Of a DNA stretch of 64,000 nucleotides, positions 35,329 through 44,658 are shown piece after piece (the first letter of the stretch is position 1; each line of letters opens with the position of its first letter). Made by a program: the position numbers and the translations under genes. Below the pieces are notes generated by a model that worked only from the letters and a program-made list of their open reading frames with translations, ran no database searches and was not told the origin of the DNA. Source of the stretch: Cytophagales bacterium UBA2561 (GTDB taxonomy: Bacteria > Bacteroidota > Bacteroidia > Cytophagales > Thermoflexibacteraceae); assembly GCA_002340355.1 (NCBI GenBank), contig DDLX01000028.1, positions 1 through 64,000 of the forward strand, given 5' to 3'.

Positions 35329-36804
35329 TTATCGAGGTAATCCTTGAATAACATACAGCATACTACCTTCGGCGTAATCTCTTCCAACTGCTCCAACTAC
35401 AGCTTTAGGGTCAGTAAATGGCGTACCGTCTGCTTTTTCCCAACCGTGGTTTTGGGTAATTAAGAGGAAAGTATTTGGCATTCCAGTCGTTTCCGAAATA
35501 TCAATCATTCCTGTGAATTCCCAGTTGCGTTCTGTTGAGCCATAACCTAAGGAAGCACCACGAGCTTGGTCACATTCCATAACTACCTTCAAATCACCTG
35601 TTTTCAAGTTGTATTGATAGACATAAGCAAAGTGTGACTTGTCATTTGTGTCAGGATATCCGTTAGGATCTTCTTGGATATAAGCATAGTTCTCTGTAAC
35701 TACAATGTTATCAGGGCTATGAAATTGCTTTGCTTTTCCAGTCAAGTTATCACCATCCAAGACACAAGTGATCTTAGCAGGAGCAGTAGGGTCATTTTCG
35801 TTCATTGTAATTTTGTACAAACGTCCGTAAAGTGAACCTTTCCCAACTAATCCGTCCTTTTTTCGACCTGTTACACAGAAATAAACTTCTCGTTGATTTG
35901 AAGCACTACCTTTCTGATAATCAATATCTTCAACTCTTGAAAAGCCCATTACGCCCTTTGCCTTACACTCCGCATCTAATTCAGCAAGTGTTTTTTCAGT
36001 TAATTCAACAAACTCAATATCATACGATTTCCCTTCTTTCATATCCATCTCAACATCTGCACCTGAAACTTTAAAACCGTATAACTTACCACTCTCTAAG
36101 TCGCCTCTTGCCCCAACATACATCGCTAATTGTCCAGAAGGAACTTCGTTATTACTTTGGTCATCACCAATGAAAACAACCGTTTTATCTGAGTAAGCCT
36201 CTTTGCCTAACGGAACAGCATTTTCAGTAGTCCACTGTCCTAGAGCAGTCAAAACAGTTGCATTACCTGCTTCTGAAGTATTTCGAAAAGGATCAGTTGC
36301 AAAAACCGCTTGTGTACTTCCTTCCCACTCTCCGCCACTCAAATAAAGAGGACCAAAACCATGCTCATCAGGAGTAATCAATGTACCTGAGCATTGTGCC
36401 GTTCCTGTGGTAGCTGCAGAGTTCAAAATGTACTCACCCTTAGTTGGTTTCAAGTTCGCATCTAATGTAATTCGAGCTACTGAGTAATCTGCCTCAATAT
36501 TGTTGATTAAGGTGTATGTACCATCCGAATTTTTCAAAAGTCCTGCACCATCTGCCATACTTCCGTAGATAAAATCAGGAGTGGCTTCGATTTGGTCTTC
36601 AGACGATAAAATATTAAATACTTTAACATCCTCAAAACCTGCTTTCAAATCTACCAAAACAGGAGACTTTGAATAACTGGATACGGTACTTGCTTCTGAG
36701 GGAGAAGCATCATCGTCATCATCACTACAACTTGTGAAAGTGAAGCAAAGAGCTGTTCCTAACGCCAAAGAAAGCGATAGATTCTTAATTGTTTTTGTGT
36801 TCAT
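35329..36804 (-). CDS. PhoX-like (DUF839) lipoprotein
   Basis: This lipoprotein of about 491 residues has the signal peptide LSLSLALGTALCFTFTSC with a lipobox Cys and an acidic DDDDD stretch after it, often seen in exported Bacteroidetes lipoproteins. The body resembles the DUF839/PhoX beta-propeller family: SMADGAGLLKNSDGTYTLINNIEADYSVARITLD, an AKQFHSPDNIVVTENYAYIQED segment and GYGSTERNWEFTGMIDI. Some relatives are calcium- and iron-dependent phosphatases, but activity here is not shown. ATG 36804 is preferred over an upstream TTG. TACTTTTG at 36922-36915 is a likely -7 element. Confidence 0.75.
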   Translation of the reverse strand: MNTKTIKNLSLSLALGTALCFTFTSCSDDDDDASPSEASTVSSYSKSPVLVDLKAGFEDVKVFNILSSEDQIEATPDFIYGSMADGAGLLKNSDGTYTLINNIEADYSVARITLDANLKPTKGEYILNSAATTGTAQCSGTLITPDEHGFGPLYLSGGEWEGSTQAVFATDPFRNTSEAGNATVLTALGQWTTENAVPLGKEAYSDKTVVFIGDDQSNNEVPSGQLAMYVGARGDLESGKLYGFKVSGADVEMDMKEGKSYDIEFVELTEKTLAELDAECKAKGVMGFSRVEDIDYQKGSASNQREVYFCVTGRKKDGLVGKGSLYGRLYKITMNENDPTAPAKITCVLDGDNLTGKAKQFHSPDNIVVTENYAYIQEDPNGYPDTNDKSHFAYVYQYNLKTGDLKVVMECDQARGASLGYGSTERNWEFTGMIDISETTGMPNTFLLITQNHGWEKADGTPFTDPKAVVGAVGRDYAEGSMLYVIQGLPR

Positions 36805-37249
36805 TGTTTTATTTAGGTATAGTTTCAAAACAAATCCTCAGAAATTACTCTAAAAAACTAATAACCAGTTAATTATTGTTGGTATAGTCGAGCAAGATTG
36901 TTGATTTTCAGGGGCAAAAGTAGAGAACCTATTTTGTTGATTGATGACGAATAAATGAACAATTTATGAAATGAAAATCTTACTTTTTCTGTGTTTATTT
37001 ATAAAAAAATACTTCAATTTGTTATAAAAATTTTTACCTAAAATCAGATCTAAAAAATTGATAATCAAAAAGAAATGATCTAAGTAAAATTGATAATCTT
37101 ATTTGTTTTTAATAAAAAGTATGACTGAACACCCATTAAATTTTGATGAACAAGTAAACTTGAGCAAACAATATTTTTATGTTAGGCGTTTTGTTAGCTT
37201 GCCTCTAATATTTTTCCGAAATAAAAGACAATACAATAAACATGATAAA
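36805..37249 (-). other. Intergenic region with promoter of the PhoX-like gene
   Basis: In these 445 bp the only clear signal is TACTTTTG on the minus strand at 36922-36915, about 110 bp before the ATG at 36804. The rest is AT-rich with no credible gene. Confidence 0.45.
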
Positions 37250-38368
37250 TTAGAAGGGATTCCCGTGTGATTGACGTACTAAAAGACGAGCAAAAGGAGG
37301 AATTTTTTTGGCTGAGCCAATTAAAATTTCGCTCAATAATGGGTGTCCAAAAAATTGTTGAATAGTACGTCCAAATTGAAGACGATGAGCAAATACTTTT
37401 CGCCACTCTTTAGTATAATTTTGAGAAACTTCCTTTTCTGATAAATTTCCTTCCAAAAAATTAGGGAGAATATCAGAAAGAATTTTTGCACTATGAATTG
37501 CGATACTCATCCCGTTTCCACAAAGGGGTGTGATCATTCCTGCTGAGTCGCCACACATCAAAATCCCTTGTTCATGTTGAGTTTTAGGAGCAAATGAAAT
37601 TTCATTGATAACTTTAGGTTTATCATGCAAAAATTCTGACTCAGTAAATAGTTTTCTTAAAAAAGGATTTCTATAAAGAATCTGACTTTCAAGATTTTGA
37701 ATGTTTCCTGCTGCACGTAAATTCTTACGAGAAGTTAAGTAACAGAAACAAAACTTATCGTCTTCAATTCGAGAAATGCCACAATAACCATCCGCAAAAT
37801 TATGTAAAGCAATCTGGTTATCGGGATGTAAGTTGGTTCGAATATGATATTTGACAGCTACATAGGGCGAGCGTTTTCTAAAAAAGCTTCGTTGTAATTT
37901 TTTATCTAATTCTGAGCGTTTCCCGAATGTCCCAATTATAAATTTAGAATTGTATTTTTTTGATTTATTTGTTTTTACAAAATAAATTTCATTCGCTTTT
38001 CCAACTTCTACAATCCGAGTACCTGTAAAAAAAGTTACACCATGTTCTTGAGCTGTTTCATACAAAATATTATCTAGTGTAAAACGACTAATCCCAAAAC
38101 CACCTAAATCTAAACGCATCTCCAAAAAATTTCCTGTGGGAGAGGTTAATTTGAAATGAGTAATTGGAATAGCTCCAAAATCAAAGGGGTTAATTTTAAG
38201 GTCACTGCGAAAAAAAGAAAGGGTTTCATTGGAAATATATTCGCCACAAACTCGGTGAAAAGGATAAGTATTTTGCTCAAAAACAGCCACTTGGAAGCCT
38301 TGCCGACCCAGCCGAATAGCATTAACTAAGCCTGCTAATCCGCCCCCTACTATCAGAACATCAAACAT
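37250..38368 (-). CDS. FAD-dependent oxidoreductase, geranylgeranyl-reductase-like
   Basis: This 372-residue flavoprotein has the dinucleotide-binding start DVLIVGGGLAGLVNAIRLGRQGFQVAVFEQ and the substrate loop FHRVCGEYISNET typical of geranylgeranyl-reductase/CbrA-type proteins. The second FAD motif is GILMCGDSAGMITPLCGNGMSIAIHSA. Relatives reduce or hydroxylate lipid or polyene substrates; in Bacteroidetes several occur near pigment genes, but none is visible here. It is probably cytoplasmic or membrane-associated. Confidence 0.85.
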   Translation of the reverse strand: MFDVLIVGGGLAGLVNAIRLGRQGFQVAVFEQNTYPFHRVCGEYISNETLSFFRSDLKINPFDFGAIPITHFKLTSPTGNFLEMRLDLGGFGISRFTLDNILYETAQEHGVTFFTGTRIVEVGKANEIYFVKTNKSKKYNSKFIIGTFGKRSELDKKLQRSFFRKRSPYVAVKYHIRTNLHPDNQIALHNFADGYCGISRIEDDKFCFCYLTSRKNLRAAGNIQNLESQILYRNPFLRKLFTESEFLHDKPKVINEISFAPKTQHEQGILMCGDSAGMITPLCGNGMSIAIHSAKILSDILPNFLEGNLSEKEVSQNYTKEWRKVFAHRLQFGRTIQQFFGHPLLSEILIGSAKKIPPFARLLVRQSHGNPF

Positions 38369-38616
38369 AAACTTGGTAATAAATAAGGACTATAAATTTT
38401 CTAAAAATTCGTGTAAATCACAATTTAGTTTCTCTAACAAAAGATTATCACAAGTTGAGACTGGAAATAATTTTTCTTCTCAATTAAGATATTTAATACA
38501 TCTTTTAAGCCTTGTGTTTCTTTTTCTGTTCCGTACATATTATATATCTATAAATCAGAGTATGTATTTCGTGTAAAGAAATTATTTGCCTGATATTTAA
38601 GCTTATAAGTATACTG

Positions 38617-38624
38617 CAAAAGTA
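38617..38624 (-). promoter_or_regulatory. Likely -7 element of the flavoprotein gene
   Basis: TACTTTTG on the minus strand lies about 250 bp before the ATG at 38368, in a 333-bp gap between divergent genes. The rest of the gap shows nothing recognisable. Confidence 0.35.
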
Positions 38625-38701
38625 AAGATAATGTAATGTTTTTTGGGGAATTTTGTTACCTTTAAGGCGCAAATTTTTATGAACGGCATCCCACTAAAAC
38701 C

Positions 38702-39109
38702 ATGAGTGAGAAAGAAAATATCGAAAATCAAATCCATCTCAAAACCCAGTTACTCAATGATCTGAGAAAAGAAGAAGCGATTACTTCTTCAGTAATAACC
38801 AAGTTTGAGATGAAAAATCGTATTCAAAGCACAAAAGCTGAACTACAAGCCTTACAACAAGAATTCGCAGAACTGGATGATTTTAGTAAGCCCACTCAAA
38901 TAAACTTAAAACAATTTAAGAAGAAATTAAAAACATGGGTGGATAAAGGCGATTTGAGTGAAGTTTTCGAAGAAATTCAGGATGCTGAAACCATAAAATA
39001 TGATGCCAGTCAATTTTATAGCTTACAAAATCGGGTGATTGATGGCGAAAATAGTCGAGCATTTAAGCAACAAATCAAGACTTTTATCGGTACAATCCAG
39101 AAAAAATAA
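38702..39109 (+). CDS. Coiled-coil protein with effector-associated-domain-like C-terminus
   Basis: This 135-residue protein has an N-terminal helical coiled coil (residues 1-60, IENQIHLKTQLLNDLRKEEA to LQALQQEFAELDD). Its C-terminal helical domain of about 70 residues contains LKTWVDKGDLSEVFEEIQDAE, YSLQNRVIDGENSRAFKQQIKTFIGTIQ. The pattern resembles the small effector-associated domains (EAD) used in bacterial conflict systems for homotypic contacts. The AbiJ-like protein at 12234 ends in a similar domain. It stands alone between a flavoprotein gene and hisF. The assignment is tentative. Confidence 0.5.
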   Translation: MSEKENIENQIHLKTQLLNDLRKEEAITSSVITKFEMKNRIQSTKAELQALQQEFAELDDFSKPTQINLKQFKKKLKTWVDKGDLSEVFEEIQDAETIKYDASQFYSLQNRVIDGENSRAFKQQIKTFIGTIQKK

Positions 39110-39140
39110 TATTTTTTTATATAATATGTATATTTATAGA

Positions 39141-39188
39141 ATAGACCTGTCTAGTCCGAAAGACCAAGTAGGTCTATCTTTGTTTTTT
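39141..39188 (+). terminator. Terminator after the EAD-like gene
   Basis: ATAGACCT pairs with AGGTCTAT, with an inner GTC/GAC pairing, followed by a T-rich tract. Confidence 0.7.
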
Positions 39189-39242
39189 ATTTAATACGCT
39201 ATTTGGTTTGATAATCCATAAAAATAATTTTTAAGAAATAAT

Positions 39243-40001
39243 ATGCTCACCAAACGAATTATTCCTTGTTTAGACATCAAAGACGGACGGACCGTGAAAG
39301 GTGTTAATTTTGTTGGACTTCGAGATGCTGGAAATCCCGTGGAACTGGCTGCCACCTATGCCGAAGAAGGAGCAGACGAATTGGTTTTTTTGGATATTAC
39401 TGCTACGGTTGAAAAACGAAAAACCCTAGTCCAATTAGTCCAAGATGTGGCAAAAGAAATCAATATTCCGTTTACGGTGGGTGGAGGCATTTCTTCGGTT
39501 GCAGATGTCTCGGCATTGTTGGGAGCTGGAGCAGATAAGGTTTCGATTAATTCTTCGGCAGTGAAACGTCCCGAATTAGTCAATGAATTAGCTCAAGAAT
39601 TTGGTAGTCAATGTGTTGTTGTAGCAATTGATTCTCGTGAAATGGACAATGGTGAACACGTAGTTCATGTAAGAGGTGGACGAACTCCTACCGATAAGGA
39701 AACGATTTCGTGGGCTACCGAAGTTCAAGAGCGGGGGGCAGGCGAAATTTTATTGACTTCAATGAATCACGATGGAACAAAGGCTGGCTTTGCCAAAAAA
39801 TTAACAGGAACATTAACCAAAAAATTACAGATTCCTGTGATTGCTTCAGGAGGAGCAGGGACAAAGGCACACTTTTTTGATATTTTTGAGAACAATGATG
39901 CAGATGCGGCTTTGGCTGCTAGTATTTTTCACTTTAAGGAAATTCCGATTCCTGAACTTAAAGCTTATTTATACGAACGAAATATTACGATACGAATATA
40001 A
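39243..40001 (+). CDS. hisF: Imidazole glycerol phosphate synthase, cyclase subunit
   Basis: This 252-residue TIM-barrel enzyme forms imidazole glycerol phosphate and AICAR in histidine synthesis, with ammonia supplied by HisH. Catalytic Asp11 is in IIPCLDIKDGRTVKGVNF and the second Asp in VVVAIDSREM. Phosphate sites are VGGGISSVADV and ASGGAGTKAHF. The length is typical. The other his genes are not adjacent here. Confidence 0.96.
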   Translation: MLTKRIIPCLDIKDGRTVKGVNFVGLRDAGNPVELAATYAEEGADELVFLDITATVEKRKTLVQLVQDVAKEINIPFTVGGGISSVADVSALLGAGADKVSINSSAVKRPELVNELAQEFGSQCVVVAIDSREMDNGEHVVHVRGGRTPTDKETISWATEVQERGAGEILLTSMNHDGTKAGFAKKLTGTLTKKLQIPVIASGGAGTKAHFFDIFENNDADAALAASIFHFKEIPIPELKAYLYERNITIRI

Positions 40002-40031
40002 TAATCTAAGGAATTCTACTTTCGTTTTTTT

Positions 40032-40060
40032 ACCCGTCAGATTTTGAACATCTAACGGGT
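40032..40060. terminator. Terminator between hisF and the membrane protein gene
   Basis: ACCCGTCAGAT pairs with ATCTAACGGGT with one mismatch around a 7-nt loop, between convergent genes. Confidence 0.65.
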
Positions 40061-40086
40061 TTATTATTTCTAAAATTAAATATCAA

Positions 40087-41541
40087 TTATGCTTTGGGTA
40101 AACTTTGAATTTTGAGAAATAATTTCCGAAAAACAGGCACTAAAAATATTGAAAATAAACCCATTCCAATCCATATTAAACCAATATAATATGAATCTGC
40201 ATGATACCCTCCTCTGAAAGCCTCTTCCATCAATCCTAACCAACAAATTAGAAAAGGAGTTGCAAATGTGGTCAAAATCAGACAGATTACTTTGAATCTG
40301 GAAAAACGCTTAGCAAAGAAAATGCGTAGACTTTGAAAGCTGGCTAAAACATAAAGCATAAAAATTAAAAAGAAAGGTGTAAACTCTCGACTATGTGCCA
40401 ATGAGCCAAATGCTTCATAAATTACAACACCTGCTACTGCCACTAAAATACCTAATCCCATAAAGGCAACGATAGCAATAATGAAATCCTTTATCTGAAC
40501 CATGTTATAAATGGAAAGCAATAAAGATGTAAAGAATGCCAAGAAAAAAACAATAGAAAGTTGCTCAAATATATCTATTTTAAAGTTGTTCCAATGGCGT
40601 TTTTCTTGGGAAATACGCCATAAATTATCACGAACAGCCATCTTTTGATTCGCTAAATCATTAAAAAAACCTTGAACATTAATCACTTCTTTTCCTGTTT
40701 TTTTTCCTGTTTTGGCTCGAAAATCTAATAATTCCTCTGCTGTGAAAGGTATAGTTGCACCATATTTCTCTAAAAGATGAATGTATTCTGTGATAAATAG
40801 CTGATGTTGATGCTTAGCTTCCCAAATCGGACGTAAAATTTCTTCATTCGTTTTAGAGGCTTCCTCATTAGGTTCTTTAGACTCAATGGTATAATTTCCC
40901 ATAGCATAAGGATTATAAAAATGATAGATAGAGTTTGTTTCTTGAGCAATCTTATTGAGAACACTTTCAGGATACTCATACGAATTATGATCATAGTCGT
41001 CATGGTTATATTCCAACAAATAGTTTTGTTTAATCGTCATCTCAATTTCTGAGATTTCAGAAGAAATTTCAGAATCGGTCAAGAAAAAAATATTGTATAG
41101 ATTCAATAATTTTTGGTCTTTTTCAAATTCGACATCACTGATATAATTGGCAACTTGATACTGCATCATCCATGCTGAACCAAACGGAATACTCAAAAAC
41201 ATTAATGTGCAAACAATATATAATCCAAATCGGATTTGTTCTAACATTGGGAAGCGTTGCCCGTAATTGCGCTCAATGCTAAATGAAATTTGTCTGAAAA
41301 CCCAAAAACCAAACGGAATTAACATTACGGATACTCCTAACAGTATGAATCCTTCGCTTGGTGGAAGATCATAAGGCTTTGGATACCAACTGACATATGC
41401 CATACTTGTCAAAAATGCAATACCTATATAAAATAGCACATAATGCACTTTCGTAATCCACAATACTCGGCGGTGCAATAAAAAATGACGGTCTAACGTC
41501 TTGAGAAAAAAAGGAACGAGTCTTTCAAGAAATGTTTTCAT
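40087..41541 (-). CDS. Multi-pass membrane protein of unknown function
   Basis: This 484-residue protein has three N-terminal membrane segments (about 27-55, 63-85, 108-132), a soluble region of about 175 residues rich in Glu, Asn and His (to about 305), and five or six further segments from IVFFLAFFTSLLLSIYNMV to the C-terminus. There is no signal peptide, and no known transporter or enzyme motif is visible. The layout suggests a Bacteroidetes-specific inner-membrane protein with a large loop. It lies between hisF and ruvB, in opposite orientation to both. Confidence 0.6.
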   Translation of the reverse strand: MKTFLERLVPFFLKTLDRHFLLHRRVLWITKVHYVLFYIGIAFLTSMAYVSWYPKPYDLPPSEGFILLGVSVMLIPFGFWVFRQISFSIERNYGQRFPMLEQIRFGLYIVCTLMFLSIPFGSAWMMQYQVANYISDVEFEKDQKLLNLYNIFFLTDSEISSEISEIEMTIKQNYLLEYNHDDYDHNSYEYPESVLNKIAQETNSIYHFYNPYAMGNYTIESKEPNEEASKTNEEILRPIWEAKHQHQLFITEYIHLLEKYGATIPFTAEELLDFRAKTGKKTGKEVINVQGFFNDLANQKMAVRDNLWRISQEKRHWNNFKIDIFEQLSIVFFLAFFTSLLLSIYNMVQIKDFIIAIVAFMGLGILVAVAGVVIYEAFGSLAHSREFTPFFLIFMLYVLASFQSLRIFFAKRFSRFKVICLILTTFATPFLICWLGLMEEAFRGGYHADSYYIGLIWIGMGLFSIFLVPVFRKLFLKIQSLPKA

Positions 41542-41820
41542 GTTTTTATGGAAATATATTGAAGTTCGTTTTGATATTAAAAAAATTAATCCTACAAAAA
41601 CTTGGTCAAGTTTACGGATTGGCGTTTCCTAAAGTTAGTGATAAGATGCCGATTAAGAGATAATTCCATAAAAACCCCGCAAAAAGAGTATAAAAAAATT
41701 CGGCAAAACGGACTTTTGGCAATTTCATTTCCGAAGAACTTTTTGTATTTTTGAAAACTCAAAAGACATCAAATTAAATCCCAAAACGGCGGAACTATTC
41801 CCTAAAACTTGCCCAAAAAT

Positions 41821-42843
41821 ATGCGACAAGACTTCTTAACAGGCGAATCTCACGACCTCAATCCCGAAGAACAAGAGACCGAAAAAGCCCTTCGTCCTTT
41901 GGCATTTACGGACTTTACAGGACAAAAAAAGGTGGTTGAAAATTTAGAGGTTTTTGTGAAAGCTGCCAAAAATCGAAATGAAGCCCTTGACCATGTTTTA
42001 CTTCATGGACCCCCAGGTTTGGGAAAAACTACACTTTCGCATATTATCGCCAACGAATTGGAGGCAAGTATTAAAATTACTTCGGGACCTGTCTTAGATA
42101 AACCAGGAGATTTGGCGGGTTTATTGACCAATCTTGAGAAATATGATGTTTTGTTTATTGATGAAATTCATCGTTTAAATCCCGTAGTTGAGGAATATTT
42201 GTACTCGGCGATGGAAGATTATCGGATTGATATTATGCTGGATTCGGGACCCAGTGCGCGCACAGTTCAGATTGGTTTAGAGCCATTTACCTTGATTGGA
42301 GCAACCACTCGTTCGGGTTTATTGACTTCGCCTTTACGTGCCAGATTTGGAATTAACTCTCGTCTGGAATATTACGATTCGGAGTTATTGAAAAAAATTA
42401 TCAAGCGTTCCGCCAAAATTCTAAATACTCCTATTGAGGAAAATGCCGCCTTCGAAATTGCCCGCCGAAGTCGTGGAACTCCTCGAATTGCTAATAATTT
42501 ATTGCGCCGTACCCGTGATTTTGCCGAAATTAAAGGGGACGGAACGGTTACATTAGCAATTGCCGAATTAGCCCTCAATGCTTTGGATGTTGATAAGAAT
42601 GGACTAGATGAAATGGACAATCGAATTTTATACACCATTATCGAGAAATTCAAAGGAGGTCCTGTAGGAATTTCTACGATTGCAACCGCCGTAGGTGAAG
42701 AAGCTGAAACCATTGAAGAAGTTTATGAACCTTTCCTAATTAAAGAGGGCTTTATCAAGCGGACGGCACGGGGGCGAGTAGCTACCAGCTCGGCTTATCA
42801 ACATTTAGGTATTGCACCACCTAGTCATGGATTGTTCGAATAA
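41821..42843 (+). CDS. ruvB: Holliday junction branch-migration helicase RuvB
   Basis: This protein of about 340 residues is the AAA+ motor that drives branch migration with RuvA. It has Walker A LLHGPPGLGKTTLSHII, Walker B DVLFIDEIHRL, sensor GATTRSGLLTSPLRARFGI, and a C-terminal winged-helix part ending IKEGFIKRTARGRVATSSAYQHLG. I choose the ATG at 41821 rather than a TTG at 41809. An internal fragment of this gene is duplicated at 43689-43856, after an acquired acetyltransferase gene. Confidence 0.97.
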   Translation: MRQDFLTGESHDLNPEEQETEKALRPLAFTDFTGQKKVVENLEVFVKAAKNRNEALDHVLLHGPPGLGKTTLSHIIANELEASIKITSGPVLDKPGDLAGLLTNLEKYDVLFIDEIHRLNPVVEEYLYSAMEDYRIDIMLDSGPSARTVQIGLEPFTLIGATTRSGLLTSPLRARFGINSRLEYYDSELLKKIIKRSAKILNTPIEENAAFEIARRSRGTPRIANNLLRRTRDFAEIKGDGTVTLAIAELALNALDVDKNGLDEMDNRILYTIIEKFKGGPVGISTIATAVGEEAETIEEVYEPFLIKEGFIKRTARGRVATSSAYQHLGIAPPSHGLFE

Positions 42844-42960
42844 GTGGATTTGTTTAGATAAACAAATGTAGTATTTACAAAAATTGAAGAGTTTGAACTT
42901 CCCTTTGGGATTACGATAATATAAAAATATACACGAGACCATTAGTTTTAATTGAAAAAG

Positions 42961-43692
42961 ATGAATAATCAGATATTAAATAATTTATACGAGTTTTGGG
43001 GACATATTGGGGAATTAAATGATAGGTTGAATTCCACTGAAAGATATTCTTCCGTTTCAATGGATGATTCAGACTGGCCAAATAGAATTTTTGATTTGAA
43101 ATATGACGGTAATCTAATTGGAGAAATTAAAGAGCTTAGTAAGAAAAATGAATTACCTGAAATAATTACGATTACAAAACCCAACAACTTATATAAAGAT
43201 ACTGATTTTGAGTTTATATTTGGACAAAGGAATATGGCTTTTGGTATGGATAAATTTTCAAAACCTAAATTGTTAAATCCAAATATTAAGAGAGTCAGCA
43301 CTGAAAATGATGCCATTAAATTTGCAACTACTGCCTCAAAAGCCTTTGGGTATATAGTTGATAAGAAAGTAGTTTGTGAAATAATTAATCAATCAAATAA
43401 AATGAAACTATTTACTTATCAGGAAAATTCAGAAAGCTTAGGATGTGGAATTATATTTTTTGATTCTAATGATAATGCGGGATTACATATGATTGGTACT
43501 CTTCCAAAGGGAAGAGGTAAAGGAATTGGGAAAAATATGACAGAGCATTTATTGATAGAAGCGAAAGAAGGTAATGTAAAAACTTGTGTTCTTCATGCTT
43601 CTTTAATGGGAGAGTCTATTTATACAAAACTTGGCTTCAAGACTTTTGGAGAAATTGAAACTTATAGAATATTGAGGGATAAAAGTAACTAA
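42961..43692 (+). CDS. GNAT acetyltransferase, acquired after ruvB
   Basis: This protein of about 243 residues has a C-terminal GNAT domain with the acetyl-CoA motif GTLPKGRGKGIGKNMTEHLLIEA (about 182-204) and ASLMGESIYTKLGFKTFGEIETYRIL, which is a typical GNAT ending. The N-terminal 120 residues are of unknown fold. The coding sequence is more A+T-rich than ruvB and ends exactly where a duplicated ruvB fragment begins, so its TAA belongs to the duplicated sequence. This points to an insertion event. The substrate is unknown. Confidence 0.72.
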   Translation: MNNQILNNLYEFWGHIGELNDRLNSTERYSSVSMDDSDWPNRIFDLKYDGNLIGEIKELSKKNELPEIITITKPNNLYKDTDFEFIFGQRNMAFGMDKFSKPKLLNPNIKRVSTENDAIKFATTASKAFGYIVDKKVVCEIINQSNKMKLFTYQENSESLGCGIIFFDSNDNAGLHMIGTLPKGRGKGIGKNMTEHLLIEAKEGNVKTCVLHASLMGESIYTKLGFKTFGEIETYRILRDKSN

Positions 43693-43856
43693 TAATTTAG
43701 TGCGCCGTCCCCTTTGATTTCGGCAAAATCAAAGGGGACGGAACGATTAGATTGGTAATTGCTGAATTAGCCCTCAATGCTTTGGATTGTTGATAAGAGT
43801 GGATTAGACGAAATGGATAATCGAATTTTATACACCATCATTGAGAAATTCAAAAA
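43689..43856 (+). pseudogene. Duplicated internal ruvB fragment
   Basis: The segment matches ruvB 42489-42656 (about residues 223-279) in the same orientation, with scattered substitutions and one extra T (GGATTGTTGATA for GGATGTTGATA). The first 50 bases are rewritten into a perfect hairpin. The fragment has no start and cannot encode a functional product. Confidence 0.9.
43705..43741. repeat. Perfect 16-bp hairpin inside the ruvB fragment
   Basis: CCGTCCCCTTTGATTT pairs with its exact complement at 43726-43741 around CGGCA. In intact ruvB (42508-42544) the same place is only an imperfect palindrome. It may now terminate transcription of the acetyltransferase gene, although no T-run follows. 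Confidence 0.85.
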
Positions 43857-43882
43857 AAAGGATACCTGTAATGGAAAAATAA

Positions 43883-44374
43883 ATGAAAAAAAGGCATCTC
43901 AAATCAAAAGGAAAAAAAACATGGACGAACTTACGTGTTGATATCAAGCGAATTTGTGAGGATTTTAATATCCCAAAAAGTGAGTTCTCTGAGGTGAGTA
44001 TTAACCTTTGGGCTGAAATAGAAACAAAAATATGGCGGAAATTTTCAACTCGTCAAAACTCAGAATGGAGATGGCAAACATTAAAAGAGGAATATTCAGC
44101 GGCTTCTATCGACTATCAGAAGTTTAAATTAGATAAATTTTTTAATTTAAATGAAAAGCTATGGATATTACTGGGCGAAACGGTTAGAGAAACAACTAAG
44201 TGCTGGGTATATGAAGGAACACTAAATGGATTTAATAAAGTCTTTTTAGAAGTTGGATGGAGAGATGATGTCGTAGTCGTTTCAAAAAAATATAAATGGA
44301 TTTTTATTATTAACCATTATGGAATAATGATTGGAACAGGTGAAATGAAAGATAAAATTGAAAACAGTAGATAA
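43883..44374 (+). CDS. DUF6756-like protein
   Basis: This 163-residue protein has the pattern W.L.GETVRETTKCWVYEG (about 92-107), VFLEVGWRDDVVVVSKKYKWIFIINHYGIMIGTGE and a very basic N-terminus. It resembles the DUF6756 family as I remember it, a group of small cytoplasmic proteins, some of which sit in immunity-gene arrays. It directly follows the ruvB fragment, so it is probably part of the same acquired segment. No promoter is evident. The family call is tentative. Confidence 0.5.
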   Translation: MKKRHLKSKGKKTWTNLRVDIKRICEDFNIPKSEFSEVSINLWAEIETKIWRKFSTRQNSEWRWQTLKEEYSAASIDYQKFKLDKFFNLNEKLWILLGETVRETTKCWVYEGTLNGFNKVFLEVGWRDDVVVVSKKYKWIFIINHYGIMIGTGEMKDKIENSR

Positions 44375-44658
44375 TAATGCGTATAAGGTTAACGAATGAT
44401 TTGCAAATCAATAGAATTTTAGTAGGGTAGGACTAAACATACTATACAAAAACATTATGATGAAATTTAATACTATTCTTATGATTAAAATAAAATAGCT
44501 TCTATTTGGGACAATTTTATAACTTAATGGTCATAAAAATATCTTTTTAGCTCATTTTCTAACATCAAACCGACTGCTTTAAAAAGTTCCCGAAATCAAA
44601 AAAAGAATAATTTTTGCCAACTTTACTTACAATCCACATCACTACACGTATTGTAAGC

